Shown: positions 53,166 to 64,000 of the stretch, one piece after another
How the letters are laid out: each line of letters starts with the position of its first letter
Numbering within the stretch: position 1 is the stretch's first letter
Source of the DNA: Eremomyces bilateralis CBS 781.70
Lineage: Eukaryota; Ascomycota; Dothideomycetes; Eremomycetales; Eremomycetaceae
DNA: 64,000 nt
Reading direction: 5' to 3'
NCBI RefSeq assembly: GCF_010015585.1
Contig: NW_022985088.1
Coordinates: forward strand, 2,678 to 66,677
The notes under the pieces: generated by a model
The model's input: only the letters and a program-made list of their open reading frames with translations
Databases searched by the model: none
Told to the model about the DNA's origin: nothing
Program-made: the position numbers and the translations under genes

Positions 53166-53806
53166 GGGAATTGGGAGATATCATTCCTCTGGACGCGTCC
53201 CCGGGACGGGTCACCATACGTTTGTGTGGGAACATGGAATGTACGAGTTGCATGGACGGCGTTATATTGTTATGACCGGCGAATGTGGTACCATTGCCAT
53301 GATGTATTGTGATCATTGGAAACCGTGGAAACGGAACATCTCGACGGCCGTATAACACATCGATTCGGTCGTATATACCCTGAAATGGTAAGGGGCTAGG
53401 TTAAACTTCTCGAAGGGATAGCATACAACACGATAGAATTGTGAAAACTGACAGAAATCCCACAATTTTTGATCCCCAAGCCAAATCCCCAAGCCAAATC
53501 CCCAACCAAGCGCCAGGCCATTGTCCATGTCCCTTGCCCCTAAATTATACAGTCAAGAAAAACAGGTACAATAATTCACCAACCTAAACGAGACGCCGAG
53601 CCCACAAGAATGGCCCTGAATCGGAAAACGACCGGCTGCTTTGGGATACCAAGCTCAAACCCGCACTCACCACTGAAATCATGTCCCAGAACAACCCGTA
53701 GTCTTACCAGATTACTGACTAGGGTTCGAATATCCATCCTCACAGCTCTCCCCCCCATTTGCCTCCAACCCCTCCATCCCAACCCCCCCTCCAAACTCCC
53801 CTCGCC
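53166..53806. other. Convergent intergenic region
   Basis: It has a short tandem repeat (CCCCAAGCCAAAT about three times near 53474-53510). Nothing else was recognised. Confidence 0.5.
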
Positions 53807-54688
53807 CTACCCCCCCCTCCGCCTCTTCTTCGGAATATCCAACTTATGAAAATTCCGCAAATGCTCCGTCCGATGATCTAGTCGCGTAAACCCCTTCCGC
53901 CCGCGCCGTCCACACTTCGCCACCGTGCAATCGACCAGCGTCAGGTTGTGTCGTTCGTGCACGGCGGTGACGTGCCGACGGCAGTCGGCTTTGCGGTGGT
54001 AGGAGGTGGCGCAGGAGGGGTAGGGGCAGGGGAAGGGTTTTGAGATGGGGGTGGTGGGGGGAGGGGGTCTGTGTTGGTTAGCTGGGGGGGGGTTTCGGGG
54101 GGGTTTGTTGATGCGGGTGAGGAGGGGTTCGAGGGGGCGTCGGGAGGCGGGTGGGGCGCGGTAGGGTGTTATGCGAGTTGGGAATAGAGTAGCAACGTAC
54201 CCTCCTGGTTCGGGGGCCATCGGTTCCTCTTCATTTTGATGTCCGGCCGCCCACACTGGTTGCGTGGACCCTGACTGGCGGGGGAGGGTGGATTCGTAGG
54301 GCGAATGCGCCTGACTTCGATGCAGGAGTGGCGTTAACGGGGATGGGGGAAGGTGGACTAAGGATGTGTGCGGCGGTGGATAAGTCAGACTCGCCGCATG
54401 CGGTCCTTCGGGTGGGTAGATTCCCGAGTAGGAATTGGAGGCATACGGAGGAGTACAGGCGCGAGCTCTGGTCTGTTGAGCACCGAACTGCGAGGGCAAG
54501 GGGTACGAGGGATATTGCGGATACGGAAATAGGCTTGAGACTCCATGATTGGATTCGGTTCGCTCATAACCCCCAGTCTCAGCGACCGAGGAGTAGCTCT
54601 CATCCTCAGGGGCTGTTAACAACCGGCGCTGTTGGACGCGGGGAACGATGCCTATCCCGTAGCCATCGTCTTGACCGGACGACAGCAT
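53807..54688 (-). CDS. C2H2 zinc-finger protein
   Basis: A C-terminal pair of C2H2 fingers is clear: CPYPSC with H-x4-H (RRHVTAVHERH), then CTVAKC with H-x4-H (TEHLRNFH), followed by a basic end KKRRRGG. The first 200 residues are Pro/Ser/Tyr-rich and look disordered. About 293 residues result from the first in-frame ATG at 54688. The frame stays open further upstream without ATG to about 54790, just after a possible acceptor, so one or more 5' exons may be missing from this call. It is probably a nuclear DNA-binding protein; no known regulator is recognised. Confidence 0.75.
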   Translation of the reverse strand: MLSSGQDDGYGIGIVPRVQQRRLLTAPEDESYSSVAETGGYERTESNHGVSSLFPYPQYPSYPLPSQFGAQQTRARACTPPYASNSYSGIYPPEGPHAASLTYPPPHTSLVHLPPSPLTPLLHRSQAHSPYESTLPRQSGSTQPVWAAGHQNEEEPMAPEPGGYVATLFPTRITPYRAPPASRRPLEPLLTRINKPPRNPPPANQHRPPPPTTPISKPFPCPYPSCATSYHRKADCRRHVTAVHERHNLTLVDCTVAKCGRRGRKGFTRLDHRTEHLRNFHKLDIPKKRRRGG

Positions 54689-56137
54689 CGGATCTCTCAC
54701 GGTGAGCGTTGGCGCTAGGCGGCGATTTGGAAGTGATTCAAACGAGATCACAGATCGGATGGCTTCTGGATCAATTATAGTTAACGTAACTGCGGCTCTG
54801 AAACAGGTGTCGACCGCCTTACAACTTCCACTGGCTCATGGGCGACCTTTCTTGTCGGCGGCAGATGAGAGAAGCAGGAAGTAGTGCCAGAGCGGACATA
54901 CATGATATGAAGCGCTGCGGTCCGAAAATATAAGACTTGCGACTCGCGGAGCCTCTGGAGCATGGCGGAGGGAAAGGAAATGCGCCCATAAGCACTGGAG
55001 CCAGATCTGGACGATTCAATCGCTCTTCAACGACGGAGCATGTCGCCAGCCATGGTTCCCAGTCGTCCACGTCGCCATTCACGAGCGCAACGTAAACATT
55101 ACCGAAATTCCTCCCGCGATCGATTCGCTGCCCTGGAAAACCGCAACGGCAAGCGTCCCAGCCTCGCGGACAGGAATGCGCTGATTGACCGCCTCGTATG
55201 CATTCGACTGCAGCTCGTCCCAAAGTGCCGTTGTCGAGGGACCGAGAGCGCACGCGTGAGGGGATTAGTGAGACGAGGGGCCATTGAGGCCGCTTATAAG
55301 AACTGGCCGATGTCCGCCCATCCTAGGGCACTCGGTTTGAAAACGGAGAATCGCACGACATGATAAACAGAAAGACAGACTCGATTCGAAATTGGAAATT
55401 GGAAATTTTCAACAACGGTAAACACCGGACGATGGCTGGCAACCAGTTGTTCTGGCGTGTCAGGCTGGCTGGGTTCGCAGTAGGTGAACGAAACGAGGCG
55501 TCTGCTGTTCCCAAGTGGACCGCTTCCCTTACCGGACGAAACATCGCCTTAATCTGTCAGTCTTAAAACGGAGAGAATCACCGCATGATCCGCCCTAGAT
55601 TCACGGTGCGTTATAGCCACTTGGTGCGTCCCGGATTTATTTTCGGAATCTGGACGTTGGAAAGGGGAATGGAGGCTTGATATACTCGTCGCCTTGTTTG
55701 CCTGCCCACGTGGCCGCGCTCCATTCGGCCTGCGGAGCCTCACTTTCGCTGCTGGTCTGAGGTTTGGATGTGGCTGATCACGGTATTTGGGGTGGTGACC
55801 GGATATAAAATCCATGTTAATAATTTGTTGAATACTGATGCGGGAATCAATATGCGGATCGATCTAGAAGATAGTGTGGTCGTGCCTCCTATTCAGGGGT
55901 CACCGCAAATGGTCTGTAGGATCAAGTTCATCTCGCACGTTGATCACCAGAAGCAATTCATAGATGCACGATGGGTGAATAGTGATCGTTCACGTAATGT
56001 TGACTACCCGTCAACCTTCGCCCCTGTCCGGTACCTCTCTCAGCGAAACATGCACCTTCCGTGATGCGATTCCAGAGGGGAATTAGCTAGAACCATCCTT
56101 GCTTGCGTAATCTACACCTGTCAGCCCTGTACAGCGC
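54689..56137. other. Intergenic, possibly with 5' exons of the C2H2 gene
   Basis: An open minus-strand stretch at 54689-54790 continues the C2H2 frame. A second open minus frame at 54819-55253 has no family features. Otherwise nothing is recognised. Confidence 0.4.
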
Positions 56138-58160
56138 TCACACATCGTCTTCCAGGAACTTGTACTGAAACACAAAATCAGCTTTCCGGCGGTTCATCCT
56201 ACGACGCGGTTAGCAAACGATCGTCAACGTCGATCAACATGTAAACGTACCATGTGCTCTCGTAGTCGAAGAAGCGGTACGTCCCCTGTTCGTAGTCTTG
56301 CGAGATCTGCTTCGGCTCGTCGTGTCGCTGAAACCACGTCTGGTATTGGGTGTGAAACCGCCAACTCTGATATTTCAGCGATTCGGCCGCCAAGTGCTGC
56401 TGCAGGGTGTTCTGCCGGTAGTAGAATGCGTAGAACAGCGCGTCGGTGTCGATTCGTTTGTAGAGGCGAGGGTCGTCGAAGATCGGATCAGGAAGATGGG
56501 GATAGGTGGCGGGAGTGTGAGGGTACGGGTTCTGGGGTTTGTAGCGACGTGCGTCGCTGTCGAGGGTGCCGGGATGGGTGAACATGGATGCGTCGAGGAG
56601 CTGGTCGTCGGGGATGGTCGATTCCGGTGCCCCGGGTTTCGAGTCGGCCATGTCGAGAAGTTCCTGCAGGTTCTTGGGGAGATGGAAGATCGGATCGGGC
56701 TCTTCGGGTTCGGAATGTGTGTCGCCATTCGTTAATGCCGGTGTGCCTGGATGTGCTTCCTCGGCTTCCGTGGTGGAAACCTTCCGTTCCGTTTGGATGT
56801 CTGCGGGTCTCTGCGGTGTTTTCTCTTTCTCCAATGCCGGAATTCGCGGTACAGCCATGCTTCGTGTCGCAATGGTATGGCTGAGAGCCGGAGATTTGGC
56901 CGGATGTTGCGGTGCCGGTGCGGTCCCGTCGATTGTAGATCCCGTGATTTGCTTCGCTGCCGCTGCGGCTTGAGCGTGGACAACTGAGGGTGACGTTGAC
57001 GAAGGTTTCGATCCGGAAACAGGTGTAAGACTTGAAGCGTCGGATGCTTGAGTGCCAGGCGGGGCCGGTAATGGCGAGATGCCAACGTTGTGTTTGTCGC
57101 TTGCTGCGGCGGCGGCTGCAGCCGATGCGTACTTCAGGGGCCCGCCTGGAGTGGGTATTGGCGCTGGCTTCATACTTGTCGTCGGGCCACTTGATGCTGG
57201 GAGGGGCGGCTGATGTAGGGTTGCGAGGGAGGGTAATGGAGATTTCATCTGCGTCGACGGTCGTCGAACCACGGTGCCGGATGCATCGGACATCGATGTC
57301 GGTTTCGGTTTCAGCGGTTTCGATTCGAGGTCGATATCGCCCGGCATGGACTGATTGTCCTGCGAGGAGACGCGATCCCCTTCGTTGGCCATCCCGTACA
57401 AGCCTTCTTCTTCCTGCAGATTGAAATCCTCGTAGAAGCTGTCGTCTTCGACGAAATCGGGGTCTTGATTGCTTTCGACGTAGTAGCGGATCGATTCCTC
57501 CACGTCCCGGACCTGCTCCACTTCGACGCCACCGTTTTCTAATGCTCGTAATAACAGCTCCAGTTTGCCTTGATGCCATTTATGTCGTTCCACCATGTCC
57601 TCGAGTTCCGCGATTCGATCCGCTTTGGAAGTGTCCTTCTTGCCCTTCTTCATCGTGGCTTGTAGGTGTTCAACGTCGGCCTCCTGCATTTCGATCTGGC
57701 GTTCCAGTTCTTCTAGCATGGTCCCGAGGAATTCGCAGCACTCCAGCTTCTCCTTCTCCTTGGGATCTAATTTCGATGCGGCGGAGAGACCTTCCTTCGA
57801 GTAGGCCTTTGTCTTCATCTCCTTCTCGACCTGCTTGAATTTCTCCATTTGCTGATGACCGTTAGCGCAATCGCTCATTCAAAGGGCTTCAATAAGTCGT
57901 CATACCGACTCGATTAGTTTCCGATGTTCCATCAAAGGTTTCTTGTCTTTGATGTCGTTCATGGCCGCCCAGGCCTTGATCTGGTCGCGCGACCGCTGAA
58001 GCTTCTTAATCTCTTTCTTCAGGGCATCCTCCAACTTCTCCTTCTGTGAGGGATTTGTGCATGTCTGGATCTTGTCGTGGATGCTCTCGAAGGCCTCGAC
58101 ACCCTCCTTGACCTTCTTGAAGCACCGCTCGACTTCGTTCGCTAGCTTTCTAGCGGCCAT
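56138..58160 (-). CDS. NOT3: CCR4-NOT complex subunit NOT3/NOT5
   Basis: Exons 57906-58160, 56251-57851 and 56138-56198 give 638 residues. The N-terminal 230 residues are the Not3 coiled-coil domain: [36 protein letters not shown], then across the first splice [21 protein letters not shown] disordered Ser/Pro/Ala middle follows. The C-terminal NOT box has [40 protein letters not shown] and FFDYESTW, which the last splice joins to [19 protein letters not shown]. The protein is a scaffold of the deadenylase complex that shortens mRNA poly(A) tails and senses slow ribosomes. The ATG at 58160 matches the universal MAARKL start. Confidence 0.96.
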
Positions 58161-58868
58161 GATGGTGAATGTTCTCCGGACGCGGAGGATGAGGTGATGG
58201 TTGCCAAGTGATGGGTGATGGGGAGAATGATCGTTCAAGGGAGAACCGCGCGAAGATGACCCGAGTCACCGTGGTATCGTGAGGGAGATATCTGTGGTTA
58301 AGTGTTGACGACTTCTGTTTCCGTTTGACACAGCGCAGGAGATGTCATGAACTCATGAAGAATGAGGCAGCAAGGCAGCAAGGTGCCAAGAGCGTAGTAC
58401 CGTGCACGGGCCAAAGGGGCACGCGTGTTATGGCAGAAGCCAATGAGAGCGCAGAATCACATCCCTGTCGGCCTCAGCCTGACGCGTTGAAACTGCGACT
58501 CCCCAGACTCCCCGTCACCGATTTGACACCAATTTGACACCAATTCGTCCTAATTCATCGCTTTTGCGTGTCAACATGCTAATGCTGATTAACCAACTCA
58601 GTTAAGGTATTGAGTTGCCAACTAGTAATCATATCGGACCTGGCTATGTGCTAGGATTCGGATATTCAGATAGTAGTAATCTCGCTATTCTACACCAAAG
58701 TCGTACGCTGTACACACTTCTCCCTAACCTCATCTACACTCTCCACTACCATCTCCAGCTCTATTACTGTAAAATCGTCCCCCCGGTCATAAACAAGATC
58801 TATTCCTCCGACATAGCAATGCATCGGAGGACCGGCGTCCAGGGTTAACTGTGTCAATTGGTATCAAA
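58161..58868. other. Divergent promoter region NOT3 / DTD1
   Basis: About 0.7 kb between two start codons. A duplicated CACCAATTTGACAC-like phrase occurs near 58520-58545. No gene is seen. Confidence 0.5.
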
Positions 58869-59697
58869 ATGAAAGGTTCTGCACCTTCCCGTCTTCGTAC
58901 CTGCACAGTCCAAGACTAACCGTGACCAGCGGTACTGCAACGGGTCAAGTCCGCATCCGTGACGGTTGACGACAAATTGATCTCGTCGATTGGCAAGGGC
59001 CTCCTTGTTCTGGTCGGCGTCTCCAAAGATGACACGCTGAAAGATGTCGAGTCGATGGCTTCTAAGGTCTTGAAGTTCAAGATGTGGGAAGATGATAAGG
59101 GAGCGAAGGTTCGCGTGGTGTGCCTTCTCGTCGGCAAGGCTTCTAACTAATGGAATGTAGTGGAAAAAAAGTGTTCAAGATGTGGATGGAGAAGTCTTAT
59201 GTGGTTTGTCGCCGTCTATATACATGTCCGAATATGAAAAGTCCATGGCTGATCGAATCCCAGTTTCGCAATTCACCCTTCTCGCCTCGACCAAGAAAGG
59301 CAATAAACCCGATTTCCACCGGTCTGCAGCCGGCGACGTCGCCAAAAACCTCTACACGACCTTTTTCCAAAAAGTCCAGAAGCTGTACTCCGAAGATAAA
59401 GTCAAAGACGGCGTGTTCCAAGCCATGATGGATGTCGCCTTAGTGAACGATGGCCCTGTAGGTGTAGATTATGCCTACGAGGACGGCGAGGTAGCCACAT
59501 GGCCGAACCGCCTCCATTGCTCGCATATGGCTGACTGAGAGTAGGTCACGATCACGATCGATACCGCGCCGCCGAAACTTGATATGGCAGGGGAGGGGCC
59601 GGTCCATGCCGAACGGACGATCAGTGTGGACGAGCTCATTGAGAAGCTGGAGAAGATGAACCCGGGTTTCAAGTTTCCGCCTGAGCTGCTTGAGTAA
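58869..59697 (+). CDS. DTD1: D-aminoacyl-tRNA deacylase
   Basis: Five exons, 58869-58875, 58930-59108, 59161-59203, 59264-59457 and 59545-59697, give 191 residues. The first exon is only seven bases (ATG AAA G); its splice gives MKAVLQRVKSASVTVDD, the exact family start. GKGLLVLVGVSKDDT and KMWEDDKGAKWKKSVQDVDG follow. SQFTLLASTKKGNKPDFH holds the first active-site motif, and NDGPVTITID, rebuilt over the fourth splice, holds the second. The enzyme removes D-amino acids from mischarged tRNA in the cytosol. The C-terminal extension (ELIEKLEKMNPGFKFPPELL) is usual in fungi. Every intron has recognisable donor and acceptor sites. Confidence 0.95.
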
Positions 59698-60189
59698 CTT
59701 TGGATATTTTGAACGGCATTTACTCATTACGACAAGCTAGCGCTACGTGGGCAAGGGGTTACGGTTGGGTATATCTTGGATAGAGGTCAGGGCAACCAAT
59801 ACAGGACTGAGTACGTCATATAATTCCATACAAATCAGTTCCTTCCATTTTCCATAGGCATCACCATCCTCTATGATCAAATTGGACAACACACTCGTAT
59901 TGTTTGTTGTCATCGCTCGTGTTCAGTCAACCTTGCTGCAAGGTGCTGTTGACGATGTGGGGGTGCTGGTTAATGGTTATTGGTTTGGTGATGCTCACCG
60001 CACAGACCTCTCTCGAGCTTCGTCGTGGTTTCTGGAGGCTTCTATCAACCGAGACCCAAAATACAAACACAACCAGAAGAACTCCCACCACTTTCAATCC
60101 TTTCCCAGCCAGATCTCACTCTCAGTCAGCTTCAGTGTTCAAAATCCAGAACCAATCTTCCTCTACACGAACAGTCTACCACACTCGCA
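59698..60189. promoter_or_regulatory. Intergenic region with the cyclophilin 40 promoter
   Basis: DTD1 and the cyclophilin gene run in the same direction 492 bp apart. No coding frame is supported. Confidence 0.45.
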
Positions 60190-61492
60190 ATGGCGGAATC
60201 CTCAGGTAAGTACCGTCTCAACGGGGCCGTTTGCAGCAGCCATGCTCACGCTGAATTTAGGTCGCAGCCGCGTCTACTTCGACGTCCAGGTCGGCAAAAA
60301 GCCGCTGGGAAGAATCTCCATGGAACTGGTATGTCTCCCCATGTAACTATCTGACAGCATCGTACTGACCTCTTCCTCACCAGTACAACGACATCGTCCC
60401 CAAAACCGCCGAGAGCTTCCGCGCCCTCTGCACCGGTGAAAAAGGCACCGGCACCACCGGAACCCCCCTCCACTTCAAAGGCTCCACCTTCCACCGCGTG
60501 ATAAAAGGCTTCATGATCCAGGGGGGCGACTTCACGCAGCACAACGGCACAGGCGGCGAGTCGATCTACGGGGAAAAGTTCGCGGACGAGAACTTCGACT
60601 TGAAGCATGAGAAGCCGTTCCTGCTGAGCATGGCGAACGCGGGGCCCGGGACGAACGGGTCGCAGTTCTTCGTGACGACGGTGCCGACGCCACATTTAGA
60701 TGGGAAACATGTGGTGTTTGGGGAGGTGTTGAATGGGAAGAGCGTGGTGCGGGAGATTGAGAATATCAATACGGGGCCAAATGATAAGCCGCCGATCGAT
60801 GTTGTGATTACGGGTAGGCCGATATATCACTAGAGGGAAGTTCAAGTCCATGGTAGCGCTAACAAATTCCAGACTGCGGTGAACTGAAAGGCGACGCCTA
60901 CGCCAAAGCGACCGAAAAGCTCCCCGACTCCACCGGGGACCCCTACGAAGACTACCCTGAAGACCAACCCGCCGCCGACCTCACCGCCGCCTCCATCCAC
61001 CGCATCGCTGCCGACCTCAAAGACATGGGCAACCGCGCCTTCAAGGCCGCCGACCCCGCCGTCGGCCTCGCCAAGTACCAGAAGGCCCTCCGCTACCTCT
61101 ATCAATACCCGGAGACCGCCGACGACGAAAAGGACCTCGAGCTTAAGCTCTCGTCCCTGAAATTCGCCCTCCACAGCAACTCCGCCCTCCTCCACCTCAA
61201 GCTCAACGATCCTGAAAGCGCCGCGAAGTCCGCCGACGCCGCCGTCGACACCGCCGACTCTGACGGGAAAGACTCGCTGATCACCTCCGCGGAGCGGGCG
61301 AAGGCGCTGTATCGCCGCGCGCTGGCGAAGACCGCGAAGAAGGACGATGAGGCGGCCATGGCGGACCTGAAGGCGGCGCTGGCACTGGTGCCGGGGGATG
61401 CGGCGATTACGAAGGAGCTGGGGGCGGCGAAGAAGAGGGAAGAGGAGCGGAAGAGGAAGGAGAAAGCGTTGTATAGTAAGTTTTTCCAATAA
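60190..61492 (+). CDS. CPR6: Cyclophilin 40, peptidyl-prolyl isomerase with TPR domain
   Basis: Exons 60190-60205, 60261-60328, 60384-60813 and 60873-61492 give 377 residues. The start [20 protein letters not shown] spans the first splice. The cyclophilin domain has [19 protein letters not shown] with the catalytic Arg and Phe, then [20 protein letters not shown]. At the cyclosporin-contact Trp position it has His, as expected for cyclophilin 40. The linker [10 protein letters not shown] leads to three TPR-like helical pairs ([55 protein letters not shown]), which bind the C-terminal end of Hsp90. The protein is an Hsp90 co-chaperone in the cytosol. Length is standard. Confidence 0.95.
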
Positions 61493-61986
61493 GGGAGGGA
61501 ACTGATACATGGATGGAGTTAGGAGGGAAAAATGGGGTCGGTTGTGAGCTGGGGGGGATGGAATTGGTGGCGCCGGCATGTCATAGCGAGGGGATTTTTA
61601 GAACAAGAAAGCGATACGGGTTAGAGTTCATGATTCATGCGAACACGACTGAACTAGGTACGATCCGTGGCGAGAATCATATCATTCGGAGTGATCGCGA
61701 GACGATCTGACCTAAAGTGTGAACAATCGGCACCTCATGTTAGATGAGCCCTTCGGATAATTAGGCCAGAAATATATCCGGAATTTCGCCATCACGCCGC
61801 GGCTAGAAAGTATGTTCTTGATATCATGAATTCTGTACCGACGTTTGCATTATCGCACAGATGAGAGGCGAATCCACCACCCATAAGCTAATTCATAATC
61901 CTAGCTCTGCGAATCACGCTCCCCTCCCATTATGACTCCTCATTTCCCAAACGATCGTGCACGCCGATCCATATCGAGAGAAAACT
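61493..61986. other. Convergent intergenic region
   Basis: 3' sides of cyclophilin 40 and the BIM1-like gene. Nothing was recognised. Confidence 0.5.
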
Positions 61987-62869
61987 TTAGAACGCGACGA
62001 AAGCAGCGACACCCACAGCAACAACACCCACCAACAACTGACCGAAACCTGGCCGAACGGCGGCTGCAGCGCCAGGGGTACTGGAGCCGCCAGCTGCGCC
62101 TCCGGGAGAGGGTGCACCGCCCTTGCAGGTCTCAGAGCCGACGCTGGCGAGCTCAACGCCGCCGACACCGGTGGAGTTCTGACAAGTGTCGCCGCCGGCG
62201 ATGGTTGCGTCGGTGCGGAAGACGATGTCGGCGCACTGGTTAATCGGGTTAGCAACCCTTGCCATTATTCTGCCTCAATGCATTTGTGACCCCGTGACAC
62301 ACGTCGCCATCCATGGCTACGATTGGAAGGGGAGGGGATGCTCACATTGTACAAGCTGGCACCACTGTGGGAAATCTGGATGATTTGGACGGATGCAGGC
62401 TGGCCGTCGGTCAGGTTCAGGCCCGCAAGGGCTTCGCGGCCGGTTTCTGAGATGCAAAAGATCCCAGCGCCGGTTTGGTTGAACCCTTCGACGAGGCTGA
62501 CGTTGAAAGAAGTGACCGCCTCACCGAGGCCCAGATTGATGTAAGTGAATGCCCACTCGTGGCTAACATTGGCACGAACGGTGCCGCCGGTCAATGGCCA
62601 TGCGGTCCGGTTGGTGGTGCTGTTCTCCTGAGAGACACCGGCGCCTGCGATGGATGTTAAAAACTTGTTTCCGAAGGTATGCAGGATTCAATTGGTCAAA
62701 TCATGGCTGGAAATCAAGTATCGAGAAGATCTAAAGAAAACGTACATGGCCAGGTCCATTGAGAACGATTGGAGGCAAAGGAATCCCCTCGCCAGTACGG
62801 CTCCTGTAGCCGGAAATGGGCAGAGGCGAGCGTGAGGAGCGTAGTGAAGGTAATGAGTTGGGGAAGCAT
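61987..62869 (-). CDS. BIM1-like (X325) GPI-anchored copper-site protein
   Basis: Exons 62746-62869, 62346-62644 and 61987-62235 give 223 residues. A signal peptide (MLPQLITFTTLLTLASA) ends directly before His, so the mature protein starts HFRLQEPYWRGDS. That free N-terminal His is the first ligand of the copper brace of the X325/LPMO-like fold. A second His lies in NVSHEWAFTYINLGLG. A likely Asp ligand is in NCADIVF, rebuilt by the second splice. VSLVEGFNQTGAGIFCISE and SVQIIQISHSGASLYN are family blocks. The C-terminal half is a Gly/Ser/Ala linker and a hydrophobic end with no charged tail, as for a GPI signal. In Cryptococcus, Bim1 helps copper uptake. The family is not known to cut polysaccharides. 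Introns are 101 and 110 nt. Confidence 0.93.
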
Positions 62870-64000
62870 CTTGATAGACTTGTGAACTCAATTGAAAGTG
62901 GATAATTGACTTGAATTGATGCTATTTTTCGCAAGAGTATTGTGTTGGCGGTTGGGAATGAGGAATGAGAAAAATCAACATGCAGAAGCTGCCCCATGGA
63001 TACATGCCGCGGAACTTATACTCGGTAGCACCCCACTCGGCGATTGAGCAAGTTTGCTTTTCCGCGCCATTGGGACCCAATTCGAAGTCAGACTTCAAAG
63101 GCAGGGTAATTGACTAGCCATTCATCGCGCAGCTCGCCTGTTATCTTCTCGTGGCGGCCAGTTCAAGCCTCCAGTGCATTTTGAAGGGAATATGTGATGC
63201 AGCGAGCAGGAAACCCATGAACAAAGGGCTTGGAATATGCGGAAGCTGCTACACGGATGATCGAATGTACTCAGCGCTATACTGGGTGCGTTCAAGATGG
63301 ATTGGCCAATTGCGAGAACAACGGGCTACCGCATGCGGTAAACCCAAGCTTGCCCTGCACGTCCACACGATCGGTCCCCTGGCACAGTGATCTTCTGTCC
63401 AGTAGAGGTCTAGAGCATAGCCAAGGGGACGGACATCGGGCTGCAAATCCGAGAGCCATGGCAAGCTCCCGAGTTGGTTCTCCGTTATTCTTTCGCTAGT
63501 GCCGGCTACAGATCCTACGGTATATCAACCAGTCCAGGATGGTTTTACAAGAACTCAAGATGTTCAGAACGATTGTGCTAGTTGATCCGCCTTGGAAGAT
63601 TGCTCCTCTCGTGTTTCTTGTTCCACTAGGCATCTAGTATGGATCGAATGCCTAATGATCGATACCTAAATTTATTGCAGTTGTTTAAGCAGGTAGCGAA
63701 GTCGCATGACCGACCCTTGCTATGGCGCACGCCGGATGCCGTAATACAGCGTGGAGACCGAACAGGAAAGTGTTAGAGTTACTGGAGTGAGTTCGGTGTA
63801 CGGTTTAGTGCCCGTTATTCGGATCATCAGGTAAACTGAAAGTCAATAATAGGACAGTATTACGAAAACACCAACGGGGAAGGAGGTGAGAGAATGGTGA
63901 AGCAAGAAGTGAGGTTGGAAATGTGCGCAAACTACCTCAACTGTTCGGTGCGCTAGCAGGGGGAGTTCTGCGTCCTCGGGAAGTCGCGATGGAGTTGGCC
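62870..64000. other. Upstream region of the BIM1-like gene to window end, no gene seen
   Basis: It contains GAGCAAGTTTGCTT at 63046-63059, the palindrome ATTGGCCAAT at 63301-63310 and the palindrome TACCGCATGCGGTA at 63327-63340. Open frames near 63151-63499 lack family features. Confidence 0.5.

Noticed and set aside
54819-55253. Candidate upstream exon of the C2H2 gene
   Set aside because: A different frame from the finger exon, and no splice pair gave a continuous plausible protein.
56488-57579. 363-residue minus-strand frame inside NOT3
   Set aside because: Shadow of the NOT3 coding frame, which carries the family domains.

Overview
The window comes from a filamentous ascomycete (Pezizomycotina). 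The genes are broken by short introns (mostly 35-110 nt) with GT...AG ends and branch sites of the CTAAC/CTGAC type. There are HET-domain genes, Zn2Cys6 regulators, a BIM1-like (X325) surface protein and a THI4 gene with a TPP riboswitch in a 5' UTR intron. I cannot fix the class or genus from sequence alone. All exon boundaries were read by eye from splice signals, frame continuity and family motifs, with no transcript data.

Region 1 (about 1-15.6 kb) looks like an accessory compartment. It holds a fragment of a TA-flanked repeat at the window edge, a 433-bp MULE-type MITE with a 9-bp target duplication, a large membrane protein of unknown function, a ZZ-finger/HET fusion gene, and a second HET gene. 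The second HET gene is split by a 3,872-bp Tc1/mariner element with 75-bp identical inverted ends. That element carries a DD34E transposase and, on the other strand, a second long reading frame of unknown function. It also contains a nested copy of the repeat seen at the window edge.

Region 2 (about 15.9-31 kb) is mostly housekeeping with one possible small metabolic group. In order it has THI4 (thiamine thiazole synthase) with its riboswitch, BFR2 (ribosome biogenesis), a BSD-domain protein, then an MFS exporter, a divergent Zn2Cys6 regulator and a GMC oxidoreductase with a 20-bp minisatellite just upstream of its start codon. TSR2 (eS26 escort) follows.

Region 3 (about 31-62.9 kb) carries a second Zn2Cys6 regulator, cytochrome b5, HSE1 (ESCRT-0), the PAK kinase STE20, a conserved fungal protein of unknown function, a C2H2 protein, NOT3 (CCR4-NOT), DTD1 (D-aminoacyl-tRNA deacylase), cyclophilin 40 and a BIM1-like X325 copper-site protein. 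Two unusually long gene-poor gaps (33,968-39,350 and 46,827-51,534) lie upstream of the second Zn2Cys6 regulator and of STE20. From 62.9 kb to the end I see no gene.
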